NCBI GenBank assembly: GCA_964035545.1
Contig: OZ037767.1
Coordinates: 23,889,128 to 23,953,127, forward strand
Reading direction: 5' to 3'
Length of the DNA: 64,000 nucleotides
From: Bugula neritina
Taxonomy: Eukaryota; Bryozoa; Gymnolaemata; Cheilostomatida; Bugulidae
Shown here: piece after piece, positions 53,973 to 64,000 of the stretch
Layout: every line of letters starts with the position of its first letter
Position numbering within the stretch: the first letter of the stretch is position 1
Program-made: the position numbers and the translations under genes
Notes under the pieces: generated by a model
Database searches by the model: none
Told to the model about the DNA's origin: nothing
Seen by the model: the letters and a program-made list of their open reading frames with translations, nothing else

Positions 53973-54899
53973 CACAAGCTCCTTCATTCCTCACTGTCAA
54001 CTGTCCATTGCACAACTCATATCTACCAAGTTGTTGGTATCCTAGCTACTGTAAATATTATGTACTCATTCTTATTAGCTGGATCAAATAGTTACAATGA
54101 CATGTTTTACCTTACATACACAGGTGCTCTTTTCTAGTCCTAACTTGTTTACATTGCGCTACTTGACTACCCCCAAACTTACTCTTGGCATCCTGCAGAA
54201 CACCTGGTTATTTGTCGTCCATCTTAATTATAGTTGTGCATTTGCTAGGGTGAGGTACATCTGGTGCAATAAGCATGCCACTACTCTCCCTTCTGCAGTA
54301 CCTGTGCTGCATACTTGTATATTCATTGGTACACTGTGTGTACTACGACTTGCAACTATTTCTCTTATGGTAGGCTGTATGAGAATGCGTTTTCTAGCTT
54401 CAATTATCTGTTGTATCCATTATAAGTAATAACATGTTATATTTCCCATCTATTTGTACAGAACTAACCAGATGCTTCATTTATTGTTAATTTTTTGTGT
54501 CTTGCATGTATGTAGGCAACGCTGTAACCATGGCTATTATATATACATATAATATTATATCAAGTTGACATGGAGTAATAGATGTACTTGCATATTCTTG
54601 GGAGTTGTCATGTCATAGTCACAATAGCATCACCTGTATTGTCAAGTTTTGTATTTTTAATGTTGATGTACATTTATTATAATCATACAAGACTTATTGT
54701 AAATGGGAACCTTTTTTGGTGTCTCGTATCTTAATAATTGTATAGCCTGCTGTCCATACTTGCAACAAACTCTATACTGGAACTAATTAGGAATGTGTAA
54801 ATGATGAAATACATTACAATGAAACAAATGCACCCAACAAATCTCATAATGCTACGTTGAATTCACACTCGGCATTATTACGTTTTTCATTGCAATAAA
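53973..54899 (+). other. ARID1 3'UTR, probable
   Basis: About 920 bases from the stop codon to the first clear AATAAA (54894-54899). A 110-codon open frame at 54097-54429 in this stretch has no coding character and is taken as chance. Confidence 0.5.
54894..54899 (+). terminator. polyadenylation signal AATAAA, probably ARID1
   Basis: The first canonical AATAAA downstream of the ARID1 stop codon, on the same strand. A closer variant signal cannot be excluded. Confidence 0.45.
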
Positions 54900-57800
54900 A
54901 ATCCCATGCTTAAAAAATAATTCCGCTAGAATAGTAATTAGTAAAGTGCGATTTATTTCATGGGATTGTGAATGCACTCATGCTAACTGGCTCCTAAGTT
55001 GCCATTCTAAACTGTGTTTATGCACTAAGGCTACCAATAAATCACTTAATTCTCTTCATACAAGTTACTAGATGTGACTTGGGGAATCTAGTTGCAAAAG
55101 AGTTAAGATCCTCCCACTTGTAATGTTGCACCCATGTGTTGCTATTTGAGGCGCATGCGGTCAGGTTGACCAATTTATCCAACTTGTTTGGTTCTACGAT
55201 TTTTGCTCTTTCATCAAACATAAAAGTGAAAAGAATTTTCTCATTGCAACCCAAAGTTTTAATGTGCAGTATAATAACTTTATTCTAATATCCTTATCAA
55301 AGTTTAAAATGATTCCTATCACACAACACACATTGAAGGTGCTCAAAGCAGCCACATTTCTTTGTACTTCGGTTTCTTTTACTGACAATCTTGCATTAAA
55401 AAAGTCCATGCTGAAGTTTTATAAAGCATTATCAATAGTTTTCATAACTCATTTTTCTCTCAAAATGATAATGTAGAGAGGGTGCCTTTGGCCAAAAGTG
55501 CCAGCAAGTTAAAGCAGAGGGAGTCGTCTGCGGGCTGCATGACCCAGTTTAATGACTCAATGATTACACTTAGTCACATTCCTTAACTGTAATGACAAAG
55601 TCAGCAAATGGAAACAGAACAGTCAGCTTATTCCTCAAAAATAACAAACCTGATTAGTTTATACTGTCTTAATGGGTTTTATATGACAGCAGGGAATTGT
55701 CTATTATATCTTGTGGTTTTATATATCTCTTAAAAACCACAAAACTACATTTTCCATTGCACTAGCAATAAAACTTATGGGTAACAAAACATGACATCCA
55801 ATCGTTAATCCAGCAATCAAACACAGCTGTTGAATAACAATGCTGATGTACTTGTATAACTATCTTGGTAATTATTAATAAATCAGCATAAACAATTCAA
55901 CAAACTTTCAGCCAGTCTGTATCTCAAGCATAAATTATATTATAAAATTAGGATCAAACATTTTAATTATGAGAAATTGAGGACTACTTGAAGCAAGTCT
56001 TAATTAGTCTACACTAATAATTGTCTGTATTTGTCTATACTTTGAAGACTTAATAAACTACTAGCCATGTAAATGAAAATAGTGAAAAATTTGATTACAT
56101 GTTCTATGCTTTATAAAAGAATAAATACGCTTGAAAATATATTAATAAAGACATTGCAATTGTCAAAAGTTTTAGTTATTCAATCTGTTGAAAAAATTTG
56201 AATATATTATATATTCCCTATTCCAAGCTCTCACTAAAATATGTGTTTTAAAAAGTCCTTTCCTTAAAATTGTATACATTAGTACATATGACCTATAAAT
56301 AGAACGGTAACAGTAACAATTATTTTGAGAGAGGCATCTGTGCCATTCAGCATCTGTGCCGACACATCTACTACATAACCAGTTGCACAGAACTTAGGTG
56401 ACATTGTCTACACCACCTCTCTCCTAGCATTACATAAATTGCATGGTGTGACTGATCAACTATTGATTTATAAATATGTTAACTGTACTTGAAGAGCATC
56501 ACCGAAAATTTCGCTGATAGTACGCATCTAGATATTATGCCCAAGCACATCTACAGACAATCAAACAAGATTGCTACTACGTTACTGCATTATAAATAAT
56601 AGAATGTTGATGTATTTCTTGAGGATTTACTGAAGACTCTACAAGAACAAGTTAAATATATTTGCTGCACATCCAAAGCCTAGGTTCCGAAGTTAGAGAT
56701 AATAACCAACTCAATGAGGCATAAAACTGCGGTAATTACACTGATGAAAATTAATTTTTGTGTGGAAAACTGAATATAGATCGAGTTCAAAATTATACCC
56801 ATTACCACTTTTTGGAGGTAGGTGCAGTAATGGAGAAATTGAGAAAAGCCTGTGTCCTAGATTAAAAATGTAACATAAGAAGTTGTGTCTCACGAGAATT
56901 TCAACCCGCACCCCAAACCAAAATTTAACAATAAAATTAAAGAACTTAGGCTATCTCAATTTTTTCACTACTGCTCCTAAATGACTTTTTGAACGGCGTC
57001 CATTATAAGGGAGATGAGGGATTAGGTGTAATGGAGAAAGGGTATCTCATATAAGAAGATTGGGTGGAATAAGATGGGGAGGAGTTAAAATGTGTACTGC
57101 AGACCTGAGCAGTCTAAGTTTGTCTGCTTAACAGCCTAAAATGAGACTAAAAATTAACCAAAAGCCTTAGCAGAATATCATACTACAAGATACTAATTAA
57201 ATTTCGTATCAAATTGGGGCTCTGCTGCTATTAATATGCCTTTCACCTGATCAGGTGATAGCAGTTTCCAAAATATTTAGCTAATGAGCAGTTGCCTAGG
57301 TTTGCTTGCCATGAAAAACATGCGACTTCGAGTATAAGTTAGAAGGTGGGAGAGCAGTGTGTGCAATTATGTTATTACTGCTGCTAATGCACATTGCGAT
57401 ATATACAACCGATGCCACGTTGGCTCGATTAAGATATTATCCCTTCAAATGCAGAACAATTCAGTAACTGTGATAACCTTGATGACAATTAGACACTTGT
57501 ATTAGTGACATATTTTGACTGCTCACTGGCAGATGTGATTGCATGGGTTTCATTAACAGTAAATAATATAGCACTGCTTTTTCTTATAAACATCGTTTGC
57601 TTTTATTAGCTCACAAGTATCGTGGGAATATGTTGAAGTTAAAGTTGTTTTACAAACAAATAGCATGGGCATTTTTAAGCAGCCATGACTTTATTAGGCT
57701 CAGCTGTAAAACAACTACATAGATGTTTAAAATGTGGCTACACTTTGTTATTAGTATCAACAGCTATATAAGCTTGCTAAGTTAAACTTAAGACATGCTG

Positions 57801-60241
57801 CATAAGCAATCACAGATTTTTCACGTAACCCTCAATGATCATGGATAGAACTGGTAGAGTAAGAAGTTGTCCATTCTTGTAAAAAAAGATTTGCTCTTAA
57901 AGACCTAAACTAATGCTTAAGAACTTAAATACAATCAATATTATAGTAACTGCAACCAAATTTTCTACATAGAGCTTATTATATGAGGGGAGGGGTGATG
58001 AGTGATATATTTTGTTCTTAAACTGCTTTCCTTCACACTGTTTCTGCGATGTTAAATGAGTTAGTCATGAAATAAGGGCCAAAACTATATTAATATGTGT
58101 GCTTTGTTTATTTGAACATTTGATTGTGTGATTTTGCTTCCAGCTGCATATTGAGATATTATAGTGATCCCTTTTTACTATAATATTTACTATCAAGTTA
58201 AATACAAAATTTATAGGTTTCTCTCCTAGAATCTCCAGTAAAACAGTTCGATCTGCTGTTTGGAGCAGCTCAGCATTTTAATAAAGAAATCTAAGTTGCA
58301 ACAACTATGAGAATTTGATTTAAAACTGCGCATGGCATTCATATTTATATATTTAAATATTAACAAATCACAGCTTTACAAAAAAGTTGAAGTTGTCTTT
58401 TCATGGATTTAAAAAGATTCTTGTCAAAATTATGTTTGGAGCATTATTATCACAGAACAATATCCTAGAGCCCTCTTTTTTGTTCTAATAAAATTTGATA
58501 ATGAGGCTGGAGAATTATGAGAAGCATGTGCTAGTAGCACAACAGATACATTATTTAGAATGAATACATTATTTAGAATGATATTTGCTGATCATATTAC
58601 ATATGATATAATATATATTAACATTCACATATAGCCTAGAGCTAAAAAGCATATGAATACAAAGCTATGTTGATTAAGATTGTGAGAGTTAATTGTTGTT
58701 ATGGAGTGTCATTTGAGTAATTACGCTGAAGTTTTCTAGATTATTCTATATGCTTTTTTTATATATCGCTGTCTATTTCGCATTACCTTAGGGAACAAAA
58801 TATTTGACACTAGTTGTTGTTTTTTTGTGATTGTCTTTGGAATGATATCTGCTTATAAACAAAAACTGATTAGAAATAGTTTAATAATCTATAAAGTGAC
58901 TCAGCTGTGGTAGATGAACACATTCTGGTAATCAAATGAGGTTGTTTAGAGTCTAGAGTTCAATAAAACTACACTTAGTACAGAGTGTAAGGGTGAGCTG
59001 GTTAATAAGATGTGTGTTAGGAGATAGAAGGCTATATCAGCCATATGTTGTGATATACCAGCAAACTGCTTTTCGCTAGTTGTGTGAATAGCTTTTTTAA
59101 AAAGTTCTTCTATATAAGAGTACAATGGAGTAAACATATAATATTTAATGGCGCTTAATGTCCACTTTTCAGGAAGTACTCAAACACTCACAGATTCTTA
59201 TGTCCAACCCTCTACCAAATAAAATAATGTTCACCAGGCACTGTTAAAACTGGTAAATTGCTCATAATGGTTTTAAAGCTAGTAAATGCACCAACTAAAA
59301 CATTTCGTAGTTTACTTTTAAACTATCATCATGTGTGACTTCAGCAGTCCTTATATTACTTAGGTTTTACTTGCATTGCTGAAAGCAGTGGCCCTTCACC
59401 ATTGTCGGTCTCTGTACCTCTTTTATTTCTATTGAGGCGTCAAGTACTCCTGCTATGTCTATATTTTATACCATACAATAAATGTGCATGGTATAGTAAA
59501 CTGAATATCAATTATGAATTATGACTTGAAAAAGTAACCTTTAACTTTCTCCAAAGTACCTGAGCTACTATTTCCGTAAGTTGGAAACCCCTGAGATACT
59601 AGTGCTGTAGGATGGAAACCCCTGGCTTTAAGCAACACGAATGAATACACAGTCAACTAAAGCCACGTACATTGCTGTTCATGTAGTGAAGTTGGTTCAA
59701 AGCTATGACAGTATCTTCTAATGTCTTTAAAAAGATTTCATTGTAAAAACTGGCTTTATGAATTCTGTCTCTAAAATTGTTGCTTATACAAGAGTTGCTG
59801 GAAATATTCTGTGTAGTCTGTATATTCTACCAACTGGCAAAATATTATTGTTTAATTATTATGCCAAGACCACCATGTTGTTTGTTCAAATGTTCAAAGC
59901 CGCATGCAGTGGAATATTTAGTCAATAATAAGTATTCCAGATAGTGTTGTATTTCAGGAATAAAGATGTAAGAATGCAGAAAAGGCAGACTATATACACA
60001 CAAATGATTTGAGAAATATTTGAGGTAATTTAAATTCTTATTTGTATTATGCTTAACGGCAAGAGTGACAGACCTGGTTGATGGCATGCTGTAAGCTGTA
60101 TCTGCTGATAAATGGATTATCTTATGAGTCATACTTGAAGCTGATTGGCTGCTAATATAATTAGTACACCAATTAAGGCAGCCCTGCTGTTCAACAGGTT
60201 GGTGAAGACATACTTCTACCTACACTAATGTCTCATTTCAG
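54900..60241. other. gene-poor stretch downstream of ARID1
   Basis: AT-rich DNA with MITE copy b and a 14-base palindrome CACCTGATCAGGTG at 57244-57257. Adjacent minus-strand frames at 55409-55194 and 55254-55042 might be a decayed transposon coding region, but no motif confirms this. No gene is supported. Confidence 0.45.
56815..56983 (+). mobile_element. hAT-like MITE, copy b
   Basis: A 169-base element with the same termini and interior as copy a. It is flanked by a perfect eight-base target-site duplication ACTTTTTG at 56807-56814 and 56984-56991, the duplication length typical of hAT transposons. Confidence 0.82.
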
Positions 60242-60342
60242 CAACAGATTTGCCACGGCTTACCAGTTTCTTGCACTGTGAATATTAGGAGAGCTGCTTT
60301 GTATCCAATACAGAGAAGACAGAGAAGTTTGTTTAATTTAAG
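60242..60342 (+). other. candidate 5' exon, possibly untranslated
   Basis: A 101-base segment lies between a strong acceptor (TCTCATTTCAG) and donor (AAG|GTAAGA). One frame is open throughout. Splicing to the acceptor at 62415 would put that frame into a stop six codons on, so it is more likely 5'UTR of the gene at 62.5 kb, or unrelated. Confidence 0.3.
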
Positions 60343-61415
60343 GTAAGAATTAAAAAGTAATAGTTAGATACAAATATTTATATCCAACTAATGATTTAAC
60401 TTCTCATCATTTATTCATTAATTTTAATTAATAAATGGTTTTTCTTTACTAAAAATGTACATCCAGACTAAGTTGGAATAGGCGTATCATTAAAACTATG
60501 ATCTTATTTATAATCAAATATTCACTATGGTAAAGTTAGTGAGTTAGTTGTTGTTGATGTGATTTTAATTATTTACTGCTTTATAAAAAATTACAATTAC
60601 TATTAGCATTACAATTGTTGAAATAAAAATAATCCGCTCATTATCATTATGATTAGAGGTTATCAAAATATCGATCATGATATGCATGGTATTGATTCAA
60701 CATAGCATATTTTGTGAACATACATGTATACAGTATATAATAATAATAAATTTAATTATCATAATTATTATTAATTATTGTGATGCAACTTGAAACTGCA
60801 TACTGATACTGCATAGTTAATATTACAGTATAACTGCAACCCTAACTCACTAACAGTAAATATGTTTTAGTCATCTAGTGATGCTGGTAGTCATAGTAAT
60901 AGTCATAATCATTATGATTATCATAATGCATAGTTAATAAATTTGTGCAAAAACTAATTCTATTCTTTCTCGATACTTATTACTTACTAATAGACTATCA
61001 CGTCATAACATAACATGTTATTGTCTAGATTGCAGACCAAGTGTAATAATTTCATTTATATTATATTATATCCATTTTCAACATAGCATGCTAGCATAGC
61101 CTCTGCAGATGTATAATACATTAGTGGTCATGATCATCATGATGTAAATCTATTGCTGGTATTACACGCATTTCTAGCTGTTGTGAACTAATAAGGTTGA
61201 GAAAATGGCATTTATACTAGACAAATATGTTTGTGTTGTGTAATTCAGCGACTTACAACAATGGAAAAACTTAGCTTTTATTGAAAATCTTCCAACATGA
61301 ACATAAAAAATTGTTTCTTAAACAAATACACTTACAGTTAAGAAATCACGCCAAGTTATAACACTGGCACTTAATCTCTTAAAATACTTTTCCATTTATT
61401 ATATTCATATGTTTT

Positions 61416-61585
61416 CACTTAGGTGTAGTAGGGAAGAAATTTGATAGCATAGGTTCTTTAATTTTCATAATACATTTTGGTTTGGGTTGTGGGTCGAAAT
61501 TCTCGTTAAGAACATAACTTCCTTTGCTACATTTCGAATCTGTAACACAAGCTTTTCTCAATTTCTCTATTAGGCTACTACATAT
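61416..61585 (-). mobile_element. hAT-like MITE, copy c (inverted)
   Basis: The reverse complement aligns with copies a and b over nearly the whole length (AGAAATTGAGAAAAG, CCCAAACCAAAAT and AATTAAAGAAC are shared). The target-site duplication is not clear. A 64-codon minus-strand frame here is the element, not a gene. Confidence 0.75.
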
Positions 61586-62489
61586 ACTTCCAAGCTTAGT
61601 AAATATCAACAGTTTACACTTGCCAAGTTGGGTTTTAAATATACCTGTCTAATATCAAGTATGAATTGAAGTACAGTTATGCTATGTTGATGTTATAATT
61701 TATTGTTTTACCTGAATCATTTTCAGGGGACACAACTACAAGTCATTAATCTTAGTTTCTAAAAAACTAAAATTTTCCACAATTTTTGTTTTATGATCTC
61801 AATAGTGAAACTGATGAGGCTATATCTATTCATAGAATTATTTCACTGGTTCTAGATGAATAGCAAAGAGAGCAAATAAATCCTAATGCACCCAATGTTT
61901 ATTCACTGAGATTACAACTTCAATACACTATGTTAACTGATAACCACTATTTGTAAACTACGATTAGGAATTGTCACTGTAAAGGATTTGTCAGCTGTCC
62001 CATTATGCGTTTAGGAATGCAAATTTTGATTGTATTAACAAAATTATGATAATTTCTGTTTAAGTTAATCACATGTATAAATAAGCAATAGTTAACATTT
62101 CCTGGTATAATAGGTTACACAGTAAACTCAGATATGCTACACAAAGTCATAGCAACTAGATTATTTGGCATCATGTAACCATAATCAGATACTATTCTTG
62201 TTGTCAACAACACATCTTTACCAGCATAAAAGGACTTTCAACATCAACATTCTGTAAATACATTAAGCTATTACTAATATACACAGAATGATAAATACTA
62301 TCTCTGTGACTTGTAACTGGGTGTTGAAACTTTGTTTATCAGTAAATGATTATTAATTAATACTTGATTTATAGTTGAGCGAGCAAATAATTTGGTGCAC
62401 TTGTTTCTTCTCCAGTAAGCCTACTCCACCATAACAGAGAGAAACCGTTTATCGTCCTGTGGCAGCAGCACCCTACGGCAGCACATATT

Positions 62490-62651
62490 ATGATGAGCGA
62501 CCCGTTGTCAGCGGAGAACTTCAGTCAGCTGTATGCCAGTCTAGAAACGCTGGACGTTACTCAGATAGTGTCTACTCTGCTCAGCATTGCTCCCCTTAGA
62601 GATGAGATCCAGAGTCGTCTGTGGCAGACTCAGCCTAGGGCCCGGCGTAAG
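62490..62651 (+). CDS. first recognisable coding exon of an unidentified gene, continuing past the right edge
   Basis: The frame from ATG 62490 gives 54 residues to a donor AAG|GTAGGA at 62652, ending in phase 0. It begins MMSDPLSAENFSQLYASLE, has a helical Leu/Ile stretch (TQIVSTLLSIAPL) and ends in a basic run (PRARRK). GC content rises locally, as in the ARID1 exons. The exon probably starts at 62416 after TTCTTCTCCAG. The frame is also open from there with plausible residues (SLLHHNREKPFIVLWQQHP), so the true start could lie in an earlier exon. I do not recognise the family. No further exon was found before 64000, so the next intron exceeds 1.3 kb. Confidence 0.6.
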
Positions 62652-64000
62652 GTAGGAACTAAGTCTATAGCTACATCTATACAACTGCAGTAGGCCTATG
62701 CTATGTTGTAACATACAGCTAGAATTGAAAAGTTGTAATGAAACTTTCAAACCTTTAAACTTTTTTAATTTAACAAAAGGTAAAAGTTCTTGTTTATAGC
62801 TGGTTCAGCTTCCAGCGATTTTGTCAAACATTTTAATGAAAGAATATATTTTTTCATCTCAAAAATTAACTTTAAATAACTAATAAAATATTCAAGACAA
62901 TGAAATGGATATATAATGTCAAAACATGATTATAAATCATTTAAACTAATTAGATCCATTTTTTTTGGAAAGCTGACAAAAGGTGATCAAATTTGAAATT
63001 AAAAATCTGAGAAAAAGTGACATTTGTGCTACCAAATTTGTTAGGCAAATGTTGAGTCCATAACGCATGGTTAGGATGAGCAACAGATGTGTATACACCT
63101 TCTGTTACTTACTCTATAGCCATCTAGCTCCAGTCTAGTCAGCAGGCTGGAAGAACACTACCTTTGATTAACATCCTGTGTCACTCCAAATAATGTCACA
63201 AAGTAACAATATTACATAAACTTTATTACAACCAAGTTCATATTCCTATATTTATATTTATCAACAATTATAAAGGATAAAACCCAGTCTTTTAGAGTCA
63301 ACTTTAAGCTGAAGTTCACAAGTGGTGTTAGACAGCATTTGCTTTGATGATTGTTTTTAAGAGGTGCTTATTTAATAAAGAGCTTGCATCTGGGCGGGTA
63401 GTTACATCACATCATAGTATACCAACACTAGATGTTCCTTCAGGAGTATTGGTTATCTGTGGTTAAGTTATGGATGCACTTGAAGTAGTACATAAAAGTT
63501 GAGGTTTAAATAATTATAAGCTTAAAAGTTTTTGCATCCAGATCTGTGTATGGAACAACTTATAAACTGCTAGAGTAAACATGTAGTTAATTACATTAAA
63601 AGTAGCTAACAATAAATTTTTACCAAGATGTAGTAACGTTTGATAGTTGATGTGTACTGGTTATAAAACATGGACCACTGCACTAAAGTATGTATAATTT
63701 AAAAGGACAATGTCGATTACAAAAGCTGTACAACAATATAACCATGATGGAAACTTTTGAAAGAAATGAAACTTGCAAATGAAAATGCTTCTGAATTATT
63801 GCCTCAGCTTGGGATGACATTGTTGGCAAGCGTCATGTGACTTCTGAGTAATAGTTCCTTTACCAAGATAGAAAGTCCCACATTTGTCCAAATATAAAAG
63901 ATAATTCCACCATACTGGTAGATTGTAGATGTATAAGCTTAGCTCAGCGTAAAGTAGATGCAGTTTTTAGCTGCTGTTTTGTCAACACCTGTATTTAGCA
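62652..64000. other. intron or intergenic sequence at the right edge
   Basis: AT-rich, no splice-bounded open exon seen. It is presumably the first large intron of the gene that begins at 62.4-62.5 kb. Confidence 0.4.

Noticed and set aside
54097-54429. Plus-strand 110-codon frame after ARID1
   Set aside because: It lies in the probable 3'UTR and shows no conserved or coding-like pattern.
55042-55409. Two overlapping minus-strand frames resembling a decayed transposase
   Set aside because: No catalytic or zinc-finger motif could be identified, so the resemblance is only an impression.
56711-56911. Minus-strand 66-codon frame
   Set aside because: It overlaps MITE copy b and has no coding features of its own.
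58946-59137. Minus-strand 63-codon frame with plausible composition
   Set aside because: No acceptor, donor of good quality or partner exon was found around it.

Overview
This is an AT-rich, intron-rich animal genome window. The firmest evidence is a complete ARID1/BAF250-type subunit of the BAF (SWI/SNF) chromatin remodeller: 22 coding exons whose splice phases all agree, giving a 1925-residue protein with an ARID domain and a C-terminal BAF250_C domain. Multi-kilobase AT-rich gene-poor stretches, many microsatellites, a tRNA-derived SINE family and a hAT-like MITE family fit an invertebrate, possibly a non-bilaterian such as a sponge. The taxon cannot be fixed from the sequence alone.

Left part (0.1-16 kb): two genes on the minus strand. 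Nearest the left edge is a large ankyrin-repeat gene. One 2.9 kb exon encodes a cysteine cluster and about 22 ankyrin repeats, and five small phase-matched exons run to the left edge. Upstream of it is a shorter serine-rich gene with three phase-matched exons between 10.4 and 15.6 kb. Both proteins carry a DSGxxT motif resembling the IkB/beta-catenin phosphodegron. They may be two genes or, less likely, one.

Middle part (16-38 kb): mostly gene-poor DNA with (CA)n, (AT)n and (GAGT)n arrays, degenerate ACT/AGT-rich tracts, MITE and SINE copies and small foldback elements. It holds one clear single-exon plus-strand gene of 252 codons (29.9-30.65 kb), a pair of plus-strand 3' exons at 32.3-33.2 kb that could be its alternative 3' end, and some weak exon candidates at 19-21.5 kb.

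Right part: ARID1 occupies 38.8-54 kb. It has a proline/glutamine/serine-rich N-terminal half, the ARID domain at 45.8-46.3 kb, and the BAF250_C region at 50.6-53.7 kb, which is interrupted by a long serine/acidic exon. A SINE copy sits in its intron 16. From 54 to 62 kb there is little but a MITE copy and one possible 5' exon. At 62.5 kb the first recognisable coding exon of an unidentified plus-strand gene begins and continues past the right edge.

No prokaryotic features, CRISPR arrays, rRNA genes or intact tRNA genes were seen. ARID1 is a nuclear chromatin regulator. The other genes have no evident pathway link to it or to each other.
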